From the NCBI RefSeq assembly GCF_014647435.1, contig NZ_BMPE01000001.1:558001-622000 (forward strand): DNA of 64,000 bases, in the 5' to 3' direction. The DNA is from Deinococcus radiotolerans. GTDB taxonomy: Bacteria; Deinococcota; Deinococci; Deinococcales; Deinococcaceae. Numbering within the stretch: the stretch's first letter is position 1; each line of letters opens with the position of its first letter. Shown here in pieces: positions 12,607 through 25,379 of the stretch. A program made the position numbers and the translations under genes. The notes beneath the pieces were generated by a model, which saw nothing but the letters and a program-made list of their open reading frames with translations, did no database searches and had not been told where the DNA came from.

Positions 12607-13542
12607 TCAGGTCAGGGGCACCCACCACCAGCCGCCCACGTCGTGCCGTCCGGCGCGGGTGGCGGCGCCGAGCGCACCCCGGTTGCGGCCGTGGATGGTG
12701 CCACTGAGGACCTGTCCGGCGTCCGGGAGGTGCCGGGTGAGCAGGGTGCTCAGCGCCGCGCCCAGCCCCTGTCCGCGGGCGTGTGGGGTCAGGAGGAGCT
12801 CCTGTACGACCTGCGCGTCCAATCCCAGCTGCGGATACGCGAGGGTGCCGGCGTACCCGGCCCATTCGCCGCGCCAGTGAACGTCGAACATGGTGCCGGC
12901 GTCGATGCACTCCTGAAGATCGTCGCTGCTCAGCAGGCGGGCCTCGTTCGTGTGATGAGGATGGGCGGCGTCCACCTCGGCATACGCGACCTGCGCGTCG
13001 GCGTACCGGGTGGTGTTGGAGGTGGGGGTCAGGCTCAGCCCGTCCGGGACAGGATGGCTACTCAGGTCGACTACGGGCGCCGCGAGGACGCGCCGGTCCG
13101 GGTCCAGGTCAGGCCAGTCGGTCATGGGCGCGGCGCTCCAGAACCGCAGGCGAGGCGGTTGAAAGTCGGCGTACGCGCGGGCCGCTTCGGCCAGGGCCGG
13201 GAGGTCGGCTCGGGTGACGGGGCGGCTGGTGACGCTGACGTCCACGAAGGGTTTCGTGACGTCCAGGCCCTTGAAGCGGATGCTGAGCATGGCGTGCAGG
13301 TCGCTGGTCACTGGCGCCCAGCGGTTCAGGTACGCGGGGGCGTCGGGTCCGGCGTTCAGGAATTCGGCACGCTGCGCGGCGAGGTCAAGGTCAGTGGCGA
13401 GCTGAAGATCGAACTCGTGCTCTCCTGTCAGGTTCTGGAGGCGGACGGCGCGGTCCAGCCAGTCGTGCGTGGCGGGGTGCTGGGCTTCGAGGGTGAAGGC
13501 GGCCAAATCGGCGGCGCTGGGCAGGTCGTTGGGGGTCGTCAC
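12607..13542 (-). CDS. GNAT-type N-acetyltransferase
   Basis: The protein has 311 residues, about twice a single GNAT domain. The C-terminal half has the acetyl-CoA loop LLLTPHARGQGLGAALSTLL followed by a typical motif with Asn-Arg (HGRNRGALGAATRAG). The N-terminal half has the pattern of a degenerate second domain (DVSVTSRPVTRADLPALAEAA). The natural substrate is unknown. GTG 13542 follows TAGCGT by eight bases, so a leaderless transcript is likely. It is divergent to the mutase gene. Confidence 0.75.
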   Translation of the reverse strand: MTTPNDLPSAADLAAFTLEAQHPATHDWLDRAVRLQNLTGEHEFDLQLATDLDLAAQRAEFLNAGPDAPAYLNRWAPVTSDLHAMLSIRFKGLDVTKPFVDVSVTSRPVTRADLPALAEAARAYADFQPPRLRFWSAAPMTDWPDLDPDRRVLAAPVVDLSSHPVPDGLSLTPTSNTTRYADAQVAYAEVDAAHPHHTNEARLLSSDDLQECIDAGTMFDVHWRGEWAGYAGTLAYPQLGLDAQVVQELLLTPHARGQGLGAALSTLLTRHLPDAGQVLSGTIHGRNRGALGAATRAGRHDVGGWWWVPLT

Positions 13543-13611
13543 TGCCGGACACGCTAGCGTCCGGTCATCGGCCCGGTTGCCGCAGCTGAGGCTGAGAGGC
13601 GGGCGCCCTGC

Positions 13612-13617
13612 TATTCT
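13612..13617 (+). promoter_or_regulatory. Candidate -10 box of the mutase gene
   Basis: TATTCT lies in the region divergent to the acetyltransferase gene; a leader of about 50 bases with an SD sequence follows. Confidence 0.45.
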
Positions 13618-13673
13618 GAGGAGCAGCCTAACGAGCGTTTGTTCCAGCCTCTCCCCCGCCCCGGAGGTCCCCA

Positions 13674-15320
<1,647 letters not shown>

Positions 15321-15331
15321 GCGGCACCGGC

Positions 15332-15374
15332 AGGGGCGGGGGCATCAGCAGGTGTCCCCGCCCCCTCCTGTCTT
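15332..15374 (+). terminator. Terminator after the mutase gene
   Basis: GGGGCGGGG pairs with CCCCGCCCC across a short loop, followed by TCCTGTCTTCG, a weakly T-rich tail. Confidence 0.6.
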
Positions 15375-15436
15375 CGTGAAGGGACGCTCGTGGGCACGTG
15401 AAGGGCCGCGCGCGCCGCCCCGCGTTAGGGTGCGGC

Positions 15437-15631
15437 ATGATCTCCGATGACGCGATCCGCGCCCGCCTGGGCGAACAGGCCAGTTCCGACCGTGAAGTGC
15501 AGCTGATGCGCGACCTGCTCCAGGAGCACGCCGCCGGACAGTCCCCTGACGCTCTGAGCGAGGAGGAGTGGCTGCGCCTCGTGGGCCTGATGGAAGCCCG
15601 CAAGTTGCAGGGCGACCCCAACATGAAGTGA
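15437..15631 (+). CDS. Small conserved-type hypothetical protein, 64 aa
   Basis: I do not recognise the family. The protein is short, acidic and predicted helical, with SDREVQLMRDLLQEHAAGQSPDALSEEEW as its core; it has no membrane segment or cysteine. TAGGGT (15426-15431) lies five bases before ATG 15437, which is the leaderless promoter layout used by neighbours and is the main evidence that this is a real gene. It sits alone between the mutase and the lipid kinase. Confidence 0.6.
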   Translation: MISDDAIRARLGEQASSDREVQLMRDLLQEHAAGQSPDALSEEEWLRLVGLMEARKLQGDPNMK

Positions 15632-15733
15632 GGGCAGGCCCGCGCCACGGCCCCCCGTGCCTGCCGGTGCGGGGGCTGAACTCGGTTGATGCACCGGGGG
15701 GCGGGACATGGCACGCCGTATGCTGAGGGGACT

Positions 15734-16669
15734 GTGAGTGACGCTTCACCCCCCCGCCCAGCGAACCTGCCTGAACTGGCCGTCGTGCTCAACCCGCACG
15801 CGGGCGGTGGACTGGCCGTGCGGGCCTGGCCGGACCTGCGCGCCGAACTGGACCGGCGCGGCCTAACGTACAGCCTCATTCAGGAGGAGAACGCCGCGCT
15901 GGCCCTCCAGCGGGTGCAGGCCCTGCCAGACAGCACCGCGCTGATGGCCGTGGGAGGCGACGGCACCGTGGGCGCCCTGCTGCCCGCAGTGGTGCAGACC
16001 GGGCGGCCACTGGCTGTCATGCCGCTGGGCACCGGCAACGATTTCGCGGGCCTGCTGGGCCTGAAACCCGGTGCCTTCGCGGAGGCGCTGGACCGCCTGG
16101 CATTCACGCCGCGCGCCGTGGACGCCCTGGCGGTCCGCGCCTGCCACGCGGACGGCCGCGTGACGGAACGGACGCTGCTGAACGGCCTGGGCATGGGCTT
16201 CGACGCGGACGTCACCGCAAACATGGACCGCGTGCCCGCCCGCGTACAGGGCTTCGCCCGCTACGCCTGGGCCGCCGTGGCAACCCTGCGCGCCCTGGCG
16301 CTGGCCGACGTGACGGTCGAGGCCGACGGCGCGCCGCTCTACGCGGGTCCCAGCGCCATCGTGGCCGTCATGAACGGCACCCGGTACGGCGGCGGGTTCC
16401 TCATCAGCCCCCGCTCGGACGTGCGGGACGGGCGCCTGAACGTCATCGTGGGCGGTCCGATGAACTGGCGCCAGCTGGCCGGGCTCCTGGCCCGCGTGCT
16501 GCGCGGCACGCACCTCTCGCACCCCCTTGCGCATCACGCCGCAGCGCGGCAGGTCTCAGTCCGCTGGAACCGGCCAGTCCGTATTCACCTGGACGGCGAC
16601 CTCGGCACGCCGGTCACCCGGGTGGACGTGACCGTGCTGCCCGGCGCGGTGCGCCTCCTGAACGCCTGA
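15734..16669 (+). CDS. Diacylglycerol kinase family lipid kinase
   Basis: The 311-residue protein matches the bacterial DagK/YegS lipid kinase family, which phosphorylates diacylglycerol or related lipids with ATP. VVLNPHAGGG opens the nucleotide-binding domain, GGDGTVGALLPAV is the glycine-rich ATP loop, and GTGNDFAGLLG follows. The C-terminal beta domain contains LDGDLG, where the Asp is catalytic or metal-binding in the family. GTG 15734 is preceded by GAGGGG and by TATGCT (15719-15724), so the leader is very short. It is tail-to-tail with recX. Confidence 0.88.
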   Translation: MSDASPPRPANLPELAVVLNPHAGGGLAVRAWPDLRAELDRRGLTYSLIQEENAALALQRVQALPDSTALMAVGGDGTVGALLPAVVQTGRPLAVMPLGTGNDFAGLLGLKPGAFAEALDRLAFTPRAVDALAVRACHADGRVTERTLLNGLGMGFDADVTANMDRVPARVQGFARYAWAAVATLRALALADVTVEADGAPLYAGPSAIVAVMNGTRYGGGFLISPRSDVRDGRLNVIVGGPMNWRQLAGLLARVLRGTHLSHPLAHHAAARQVSVRWNRPVRIHLDGDLGTPVTRVDVTVLPGAVRLLNA

Positions 16670-16674
16670 CCGGA

Positions 16675-17262
16675 TCAGTCCCCGTCGGTGCCGTCATCTC
16701 CGGACCAGTCGGGCTCCTCCCCGGGCTCCGGGGCGGGGCGGTCCGCCATGAACTCCCGCAGGGCAGGCCAGATGACGTTGCCGGTATAACCGCGCCGCGC
16801 CAGGAACGCGAACGCACTGGCCTGCGGGTCCCGCTTGCGGGCCAGGGAGGACCAGCGCCGCTCCAGCAGGGCCAGCACCTCCTCGTGCTCACGGTCCGGA
16901 TCGCGGGCGCTCACGACCTCCTGAATCAGGCCGTCACTGACGCCCCGCCGCTTCAGGGTCTGCCGGACGCGCATGGTCCCCACCCCCCGGCGGGCGCCCT
17001 CACTGCGGGCCACCTGCTCGTCGTTCTGGTACCCGAGTTCCTGCACGCGGCCCAGCACCTCGCTGACCAGCTCCGCATTCTCCGTGCGGCGCTCCAACCG
17101 GGTTCTGAGCTCAGCGGCACTTAGGGCGCGCTGACCGAGCGCGCGAAAAGCGTACGCCAGCAGCGCGTCGCGCTCCTCCTGCGGGTCCCGGACCCTCGCG
17201 AGGCGCGCCGGGTCCGGCTGGGCATCCGGGGCGGGGGCCGATCTGGGGCGGCGGGCTCTCAC
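16675..17262 (-). CDS. recX: Regulatory protein RecX
   Basis: RecX binds RecA filaments and limits recombination and SOS-type activity. The protein (195 residues with this start) consists of three-helix repeats: [27 protein letters not shown], then a second repeat with [11 protein letters not shown] and [23 protein letters not shown], then a third with [21 protein letters not shown]. The last segment is acidic. The GTG at 17262 is the best guess; no ribosome-binding site is clear and CATACT lies six bases upstream. It is not next to recA here. Confidence 0.85.
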   Translation of the reverse strand: MRARRPRSAPAPDAQPDPARLARVRDPQEERDALLAYAFRALGQRALSAAELRTRLERRTENAELVSEVLGRVQELGYQNDEQVARSEGARRGVGTMRVRQTLKRRGVSDGLIQEVVSARDPDREHEEVLALLERRWSSLARKRDPQASAFAFLARRGYTGNVIWPALREFMADRPAPEPGEEPDWSGDDGTDGD

Positions 17263-17318
17263 CCGACCAGTATGGCGCGCCCGTCCGGCGCGGAAGGTGG
17301 CGGCCACCCCGGACGCCC

Positions 17319-17348
17319 TTGCCGGACCCCGGGCCATGCCGCTATAGT
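17319..17348 (+). promoter_or_regulatory. Sigma-70-type promoter of rpsT
   Basis: TTGCCG (17319-17324) and TATAGT (17343-17348) are separated by 18 bases. The leader to the gene is about 145 bases, long enough for autogenous control by S20. Confidence 0.7.
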
Positions 17349-17501
17349 GCTCAGGTTGCCCACCCACAGTGAGCGACCCGGCCAGACCTTCACAGGACAG
17401 GCCGGCGCGCCGAGGCACAGCTGCGCCCGGACGCTCGCGTTCCCGCCATGGGAACCGCCCCGATCCGCCAGACAGGCGGCGGGAGAACAAGGAGAACCAC
17501 C

Positions 17502-17780
17502 ATGGCCCTTCGTCACAAATCCGCCCAGAAACGTCACCGCCAGAGCCTCAAGCGCCGCCTGATCAACCGCAGCCGCAAGAGCACCATCAAGACCTTCAGC
17601 AAGAAGGCCGTCGTGGCCGCCCAGACGGGCGCCGAGGACGCCGCTGCCGTGCAGTCCCGCGCCGAGAGCCTGATCGACAAGGCCGCCAAGGGCAGCACCA
17701 TGCACAAGAACACCGCGGCCCGCAAGAAGAGCCGCCTGGCCAAGGCCATCAACAAGGCCAAAGCCGCTCAGCAGGGCTAA
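17502..17780 (+). CDS. rpsT: 30S ribosomal protein S20 (bS20)
   Basis: This is a small, very basic, all-helical 16S rRNA-binding protein of the small subunit, 92 residues. Family features are the N-terminal [24 protein letters not shown] and the C-terminal [20 protein letters not shown] lies seven bases before ATG 17502. A strong promoter upstream and a strong terminator downstream make it a single-gene unit. Confidence 0.98.
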   Translation: MALRHKSAQKRHRQSLKRRLINRSRKSTIKTFSKKAVVAAQTGAEDAAAVQSRAESLIDKAAKGSTMHKNTAARKKSRLAKAINKAKAAQQG

Positions 17781-17795
17781 ACCGCCCAGATGGGA

Positions 17796-17830
17796 GAAGC
17801 GCGTCCGCTCAGGCGGACGCGCTTCTTTTG
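17796..17830 (+). terminator. Intrinsic terminator of rpsT
   Basis: A perfect 14-bp stem (AGAAGCGCGTCCGC and its complement) with loop TCAG is followed by TTTT. Confidence 0.95.
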
Positions 17831-17998
17831 TACCCCACGCAAGTCGAACCTCATGGGCGACGTGATGGGCGGGACCTGCGCGACGGCAGACCTACCGTCT
17901 CTGGCGGCAGTGTCCGGGCATACCAGCTGCCCTGCGTACGCTGAACTACGCTGGCCAGCTCAGTGCGAAGGCGGCCAGCGTGCCTCAGGTGCCCGGCT

Positions 17999-18511
17999 TT
18001 ACTTGAACTTGACGCTCGCCAGGACCTTGTCAAAGGTTGCGCTGGCCTGCGCGAACCGCGCGGGCGTGTCGGTCAGCTGGAAGGAGTAGAGGTTCTTGGC
18101 GCCCACGCCGTACCAGACGCGCATCTTCAGCTGCCCCTTGGGGTGCGTGAGGGTGTAGCTGCGCTCGACGCCGCTCAGCGCGCCGATCTTCATGGTGCGG
18201 CTGGCGGTCTGCTTCACGGTGGCGCCGGTGCCCTTGATGCCCGCCTCGAACTTCTTGAATTCACCTTCCGGGGTGGGCTTCCCACCGGCCTTGTCCACGA
18301 ACAGCAGGCGCATCAGGGTGGCGGGCGGCGCCTTGGCGGACACGATGGATACGCCGCTGGTGCCGTCCTTGAAGTCCACGCCCAGCCACCCCTGGGGCAG
18401 CTTGACGGTGAATGGCAGTTTCGGATCGCTGTAGGTGACGAGGGTCTGGGCAGCGGCAATGCCGGTGAGACTCAGGGCGGTGAGGAGTAGGGCGGGTCGG
18501 GCAAACTTCAT
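17999..18511 (-). CDS. Secreted protein of unknown function, PsbP/DUF1795-like
   Basis: The 170-residue protein has a signal peptide (MKFARPALLLTALSLTGIAAAQ) and a mature domain beginning TYSDPKLPFTVKLPQGW, a pattern seen in PsbP-like and DUF1795-type proteins that bind lipids or proteins in the envelope. No catalytic motif is visible. ATG 18511 has TACGGT seven bases upstream, the leaderless layout; a GTG nine bases earlier is in frame but would overlap the promoter box. lepB lies upstream on the same strand but this gene has its own promoter. Confidence 0.65.
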   Translation of the reverse strand: MKFARPALLLTALSLTGIAAAQTLVTYSDPKLPFTVKLPQGWLGVDFKDGTSGVSIVSAKAPPATLMRLLFVDKAGGKPTPEGEFKKFEAGIKGTGATVKQTASRTMKIGALSGVERSYTLTHPKGQLKMRVWYGVGAKNLYSFQLTDTPARFAQASATFDKVLASVKFK

Positions 18512-18578
18512 GAAGGGCACCGTACTGCGCGATTGTGAGCGCCCTCCCCTCGCCGGGTGAATGGACGCTGGCCGACGG

Positions 18579-19178
18579 TCAGCGGGGGATCAGGCCGGGT
18601 CTGGGCCACAGGCGCAGGTCGGCTGGTCCTGCCGCGTCGCGCAGGTCCACTGGCCCGTACGTCCGGCTGTCCAGGCTCTCCCCGATGCGGCGGTTGTCCC
18701 CCATGACCCACACCTTGCCCGGCGGGACGCGCAGGGGCGTCTGGTCGTCCACGAAACCCTGGCTGGCGTAACTTTCGCTGATGGGGCGGCCATTCACGGT
18801 CACCCGGCCGTTCTGGATGGCGACGGTATCGCCGGGCAGGGCCAGCACGCGTTTGACGTTGTACTGGCGGTGCCGCACGCCATATACGGTTTCGTAGGCG
18901 TACGGGCTGTCGGCAGGCGCTTTAAAGATCAGCAGGTCACCCCGGCGGGGATAGGGGCCGCCGAGTCCCCAGGCGCGCAGCCAGCGCGGGTATTTGAGGA
19001 GCAGCAGAACGTCCCCGGACGTCAGGGTGGGGTTCATGGAGTCGCCGTCCACGCGGGCCAGCGTGAAGGCGAAGGTGGTCAGGAGATACACGCCGAGGGC
19101 GCTGAGCAGCCAGGGCCGCCACTGCTCGGTCTGGGGTGCGTCCGGTGCGGGCCGGGTCGGGTCGGGCGGGGCGGTCAC
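18579..19178 (-). CDS. lepB: Signal peptidase I
   Basis: Type I signal peptidase removes signal peptides from exported proteins at the outer face of the membrane. The 199-residue protein has one N-terminal membrane segment (WLLSALGVYLLTTFAFTL), the catalytic Ser47 in VDGDSMNPTL, the catalytic Lys109 in YNVKRVLALPGD, and the conserved VMGDNRRIGESLDSR box. GTG 19178 follows TACCCT by eight bases, a leaderless start. A typical proline-rich, charged N-tail precedes the membrane segment. Confidence 0.93.
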   Translation of the reverse strand: MTAPPDPTRPAPDAPQTEQWRPWLLSALGVYLLTTFAFTLARVDGDSMNPTLTSGDVLLLLKYPRWLRAWGLGGPYPRRGDLLIFKAPADSPYAYETVYGVRHRQYNVKRVLALPGDTVAIQNGRVTVNGRPISESYASQGFVDDQTPLRVPPGKVWVMGDNRRIGESLDSRTYGPVDLRDAAGPADLRLWPRPGLIPR

Positions 19179-19354
19179 AGCTGGTCAGGGTACTGCACGG
19201 CCGCCTGCATGGTCTTCTCACTCGAACTCATTGGGCCTGGGGAGGAGTGCGGTGGATTTCCTCTCTGACGCGAAGGGCGGTGCATTCCGGCTCCTGAAGC
19301 ACCCCTTGAGCATCTGCCCATCCGGCGGGGTGGCCACTTAACTGTCTTTAGGGT

Positions 19355-19370
19355 CACTTCAGGTGAAGTG
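19355..19370. repeat. Short inverted repeat in the lepB-FKBP intergenic region
   Basis: CACTTC and GAAGTG flank AGGT, about 23 bases before the -10 box of the FKBP gene. It could be an operator; nothing else in this 227-base gap is recognised. Confidence 0.35.
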
Positions 19371-19405
19371 GCGGACAGGTGTCCAGAACCGTTACCCTGT
19401 CGCGC

Positions 19406-19750
19406 ATGACTGCTGAAGGGAAGACGGAAGGACTGAAGATCGACAAGTACCACGAGGGCACGGGTGAACAGGCGCAGGCGGGCAAAATGGTGCGCGTGCA
19501 CTACACCGGCACGCTGGAGAACGGCCAAAAGTTCGACAGCAGCCGCGACCGTGGCGAGCCGATCGAGTTCCCGCTGGGCGTCGGGTACGTCATCCAGGGC
19601 TGGGATCAGGGCATCGCGCAGCTGCGCGTGGGCGATAAGGCCAAATTGACCATCCCTTCCCACCTGGGCTACGGCGCGGCGGGTGTGCCCGGCGTGATTC
19701 CCGGCGGCGCGACCCTGATCTTCGACGTGGAACTGATGGACGTCCGCTGA
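19406..19750 (+). CDS. FKBP-type peptidyl-prolyl cis-trans isomerase
   Basis: This 114-residue single-domain protein catalyses prolyl isomerisation during protein folding. Active-site signatures are VRVHYTGTLENGQKFDSS, GVGYVIQGWDQGIAQLRVGDKA and IPSHLGYGAAGVPGVIPGGATLIFDVEL. It has no signal peptide, so it is cytoplasmic. ATG 19406 follows TACCCT by seven bases. An intrinsic terminator follows directly. Confidence 0.95.
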   Translation: MTAEGKTEGLKIDKYHEGTGEQAQAGKMVRVHYTGTLENGQKFDSSRDRGEPIEFPLGVGYVIQGWDQGIAQLRVGDKAKLTIPSHLGYGAAGVPGVIPGGATLIFDVELMDVR

Positions 19751-19768
19751 GCGGAAGCCCATGTGAAG

Positions 19769-19795
19769 CCCCGACCTGCACGGTCGGGGTTTTTT
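19769..19795 (+). terminator. Intrinsic terminator of the FKBP gene
   Basis: Eight base pairs CCCCGACC/GGTCGGGG with a short loop are followed by TTTTTT. Confidence 0.95.
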
Positions 19796-19827
19796 GTGCC
19801 GCTGTGTGCCTGTCCAGCGGCGCCCGC

Positions 19828-19875
19828 TTGCTGCTGCTTCATAACTTTCGTAATATTCGAAAGACATGAAAGTTT
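19828..19875 (+). promoter_or_regulatory. Promoter and operator of the galactoside operon
   Basis: TTGCTG (19828) and TAATAT (19851) are 17 bases apart. The -10 box sits inside an inverted repeat CTTTCG-N7-CGAAAG (19845-19863), and a second GAAAG follows at 19868, giving AACTTTC/GAAAGTT. Repeated GAAAG/CTTTC units are typical of DeoR-family operators, so autoregulation is likely. Confidence 0.7.
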
Positions 19876-19885
19876 CAGGACGTGC

Positions 19886-20644
19886 ATGATTGAGGGCCGA
19901 CGCAGCGAGATCGTCGCGCTGGTCCGCCAGCACGGCGAGCTGAGCGTGACGGAACTCTCGGGCCTGCTGGGCGTCTCGGAGGTTACGGTCCGCAGTGACC
20001 TGAACGCGCTGGCGCAGGCCGGGCACGTGCGGCGCACGCGCGGGCGGGTCAGCCTGCCCCTGGACCTGCGGCGCGAGGCGCCGCTGGAGACCAGCATGCG
20101 CGAGTTCGCATCTGCCAAGCGGCGCATCGGGCAGGCGGCGGCCGCCCTGGTCCGCAGTGGCGACACCGTGTTCCTGGACGTGGGCAGCACCACCTCCGAG
20201 GTCGCGCGGGCGCTGTCCCCGTCCCTGCAGGACGTGACGGTCGTGACGAACGGCCTGAACATCGCCCTGCTGCTTGAGCGCCTGCCGGGCGTGCGGGTCA
20301 TCGTGACCGGCGGGACGCTGCGGCCCCTCCAGCACTCGCTGGTCAGTCCGTACGCGCTGGACGTGCTGCGCCACATTCACGCCGACCGGCTGTTCCTGGG
20401 CTGCAACGGCGTGCACGCCACGTCGGGCGTGACGAACGCGAACCACGAGGAGGCCGAGGTCAAGCGCCTGATGGCCGGGCAGGCGCGCGAGGTGGTGGTC
20501 GTGGCCGATCACCGCAAGCTGGGTGTGGTCAGCCGGGCGTTCATCACGCCGCTGGACCGCGTGACGACCCTGATCACCGACCGCGCCGCGACCTCTCCCC
20601 CGCCGGACGTACTGGACGCCGTGAAGGACGTCCGCGTGGTCTGA
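19886..20644 (+). CDS. DeoR family transcriptional regulator
   Basis: The 252-residue protein has an N-terminal winged helix-turn-helix ([38 protein letters not shown]) and the DeoRC sugar-phosphate sensor domain, with [29 protein letters not shown] and LFLGCNGV...[14 protein letters not shown]. Such regulators usually repress sugar catabolic operons and release DNA on binding a sugar phosphate. It is first in the galactoside operon, so a galactose or tagatose phosphate signal is inferred. ATG 19886 has AGGA upstream. Confidence 0.9.
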   Translation: MIEGRRSEIVALVRQHGELSVTELSGLLGVSEVTVRSDLNALAQAGHVRRTRGRVSLPLDLRREAPLETSMREFASAKRRIGQAAAALVRSGDTVFLDVGSTTSEVARALSPSLQDVTVVTNGLNIALLLERLPGVRVIVTGGTLRPLQHSLVSPYALDVLRHIHADRLFLGCNGVHATSGVTNANHEEAEVKRLMAGQAREVVVVADHRKLGVVSRAFITPLDRVTTLITDRAATSPPPDVLDAVKDVRVV

Positions 20645-20708
20645 CCCGCTGCCTGCCCTGCCTGTACAGAAACCGGTTACCGACCCTCTCCCCCACCCGA
20701 GGCCCCCC

Positions 20709-22740
<2,032 letters not shown>

Positions 22741-22763
<23 letters not shown>

Positions 22764-24252
22764 GTGGACGGTGAACGAGGCCCCGCAGGACCTGCGGGTG
22801 TTGATCAGTGGATTCCAGTCGTGGAGCGAGGCGGAACTGCGCCCGCTGACGGACGTGCAACCCTGCCCGGGGCAGGGCTGGCGGGTGGAGCAGGGGCACG
22901 ATCCGGGCTTCCCGCCCAGCGGCGAGGCCGGGGTGTGGCGCAGCCATACCGTGCTGGCGCTGGTCCGCGCGGACGGCAGCGGCTGGGTGGGCAGTGTGGG
23001 GGACGCCACGCGCACCTTCGCGCAGTGGGAGGCCCGCGCCGGAGCCGCTGACGTGACCGTGACCTGCACCCTGGAAGGCCCCGACGTTCCCGTCACCTGG
23101 GAGGAGAGCGGGGACGTGATCGCCACGCTGGAGGCCCGCGCCGCCGAGTTGGGCGCGGCGATGGGCGCGCGGACGCCCGCGCCGCTGCGGGTGTGGTGCT
23201 CGTGGTACTCGTACTACCGCGAGGTGACACTAGAGGCCATGCTGGACAACGCCCGGCTGGCCCGCGAGCACGGCCTGGACTTCGACGTGTTCCAGCTTGA
23301 CGACGGCTTCCAGACGTTCCTGGGCGACTGGGAGGACCCCAGCGCCCACTTCGGCGGGCACGCCCGCGAGCTGCCCGCCCGCCTCGCGGAGCTGGGCTTC
23401 ACGGCGGGCCTGTGGCTGGCGCCGTTCCTGGTGCAGCCCCAGAGCCGCCTGTTTCGCGACCACCCCGAGTGGCTGCTGCGTGGCGAGGACGGCGCGCCGC
23501 TGGCGTTCGGGAACAACTGGGGCGGCCCGTACCACGCGCTGGACACCACCCACCCCGGCGCGCTGGACTGGATCCGCGAGCTGGGGCGCACGGTGCGCGG
23601 CTGGGGGTACACGTACCTGAAGATCGACTTTTTGTACGGCGCGACGCAGCCCGGCGTGCGCCACGATCCCAGTGTCGGGCGGGCTGAGGCGTACCGCATG
23701 GGCCTGCAGGCGTTCCGGGACGGCGTGGGCGAGGACGCCTTCATCCTGGCGTGCGGGGCGCCGCTGGCGCAGAGCATCGGGCTGGTGGACGCCATGCGCA
23801 CCGGACCCGACGTGGCCCCGATGTGGGATGAGGAGTCCCGCCGCGTGTGGCTGGGCGACGCGACCGGCCCCAGCGCCCGCAACGCGCTGCACACGGCACT
23901 GAGCCGCTGGTATCAGCACGCGTGGTACCAGCCGGACCCGGACGTGGCGATCTGCCGCCGCGAACTGAGCCTCCTCAGCGCCACCGAGCGGGACGCCATT
24001 GCCGGGATGCTGGACATCATCGGGGGCCTGCGGGCCAGCAGTGACCCGGTCAGCCTGCTGGACGAGGAAGGCCGCGCACTGCTCCGGCAGTGCCTGACGG
24101 TCAGCACCCCGGACCGCCCAGTGACGCTCGCGGCGCCCTTCGGGGACGCAGTGACGCACTTCACGCGCGGCACGTTCAACCTCACCGACCACGCTACGGA
24201 CGGCATTCCCGCGCACGGGTACCGGCCCAGCACCGGAAAGGAGCAGGTATGA
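22741..24252 (+). CDS. Alpha-galactosidase, GH36
   Basis: The enzyme removes alpha-linked galactose from melibiose, raffinose and similar sugars. The 503-residue protein has FQLDDGFQ, the nucleophile D296 in YLKIDFLYG, and the acid/base D357 in [10 protein letters not shown]. It is shorter than the 700-residue GH36 forms because the N-terminal beta domain is reduced. Two GTG starts are equally supported by a GGAG six bases upstream: 22741 (used here, 23-base overlap with the previous gene) and 22756 (8-base overlap). No signal peptide is seen. Confidence 0.9.
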
Positions 24253-25379
24253 CGACCGAACCCACCACCGAAGCCCTGCCCGGCGGGTACCACACCGCTG
24301 ATTTCACGAAACCCGACGGGCGCAGCCTCACCCTGTACGGCCTCCAGCCCGTGCGGGTGGACAGCGAGATTCCCAGCCCCAGCCCGGACCCCGTGGACGC
24401 CCGGCCCCTCATGCGCTGGCATCCGGTGCGGGGCGAGTGGGTCATGTACGCCGCGCACCGCATGGGCCGCACGTTCCTGCCCCCGCCGGAGTACAACCCC
24501 CTGGCCCCCACCCGCGACCCCGCGCACCCCACCGAACTGCCGCGCGGCGAGTACGACATCGCCGTGTTCGACAACCGCTTCCCCAGCCTGACCCTCACGG
24601 CCCCCGATCCGGAGCCCGGCCCCGCCGGGACGCGCGCCGGCGTGGGCAAGTGCGAGGTCGTGGTGTTCAGCCAGAGTGCCCAGGGCCGACTGTGCGACCT
24701 GACAGACGAGCAGATCAGCCTGCTGCTGGCCGTGTGGGCGGACCGCACCACGCGCCTCGCGGAGACCGGGCAGATCAACGCGGTGCTGCCCTTCGAGAAC
24801 AGGGGCGTGGAGGTCGGCGTGACCCTGCACCACCCGCACGGACAGATCTACGCCTACGATCACGTGCCGCCGGTCGCCGCGCGGGCCGCCGCGCAGATGG
24901 ACGCCTACGTCGCCGAGCACGGCCGCCCCTGGCTGGAGGACTTCATCCAGGAGGAACGCGCCGCTGAAGACCGCATCATCCGCGATGACGGCGCGGCCCT
25001 GAGCGTCGTGCCGCCGTTTGCGCGCTACACCTACGAGACGTGGGTGCTGCCCACCCGGCCCGTCAGCCTCCTGAGTGACCTGAGTGACGCCGAGCGGCAC
25101 AGCATGGCGCGGGTGCTGCGGGACGCGCTGCGCCGCCTGGACGGCCTGTTCGGCGTGCGGATGCCGTACTTGCTGACCGTGCATCAGGCGCCGCTGGACA
25201 CGCCCCGCCCGGCGTTCCCGCTGCATATCGAGATCTACCCGTACCTGCGCGCCCCGGGCCGCCTGAAGTTCCTGGCGGGCACCGAGCAGGGCGCCGGGGA
25301 ATTCGCGAACGACAAGTTCCCGGAGGTCGCCGCCGCCGAGTTGCGCGCCGTGCCGGACACCGCAGGAGATGGACTGTGA
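24249..25379 (+). CDS. galT: Galactose-1-phosphate uridylyltransferase
   Basis: GalT exchanges UMP between UDP-glucose and galactose-1-phosphate in the Leloir pathway. The 376-residue protein has the HPH active-site motif in [17 protein letters not shown] and the metal or substrate motifs [25 protein letters not shown] and FEN. The start ATG overlaps the preceding stop (ATGA), which indicates translational coupling. Confidence 0.95.
   Translation: MTTEPTTEALPGGYHTADFTKPDGRSLTLYGLQPVRVDSEIPSPSPDPVDARPLMRWHPVRGEWVMYAAHRMGRTFLPPPEYNPLAPTRDPAHPTELPRGEYDIAVFDNRFPSLTLTAPDPEPGPAGTRAGVGKCEVVVFSQSAQGRLCDLTDEQISLLLAVWADRTTRLAETGQINAVLPFENRGVEVGVTLHHPHGQIYAYDHVPPVAARAAAQMDAYVAEHGRPWLEDFIQEERAAEDRIIRDDGAALSVVPPFARYTYETWVLPTRPVSLLSDLSDAERHSMARVLRDALRRLDGLFGVRMPYLLTVHQAPLDTPRPAFPLHIEIYPYLRAPGRLKFLAGTEQGAGEFANDKFPEVAAAELRAVPDTAGDGL

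Noticed and set aside
13543..13673. Possible cobalamin riboswitch before the B12-dependent mutase
   Set aside because: No B12-box-like sequence was seen and the gap is too short for the full aptamer plus promoter.
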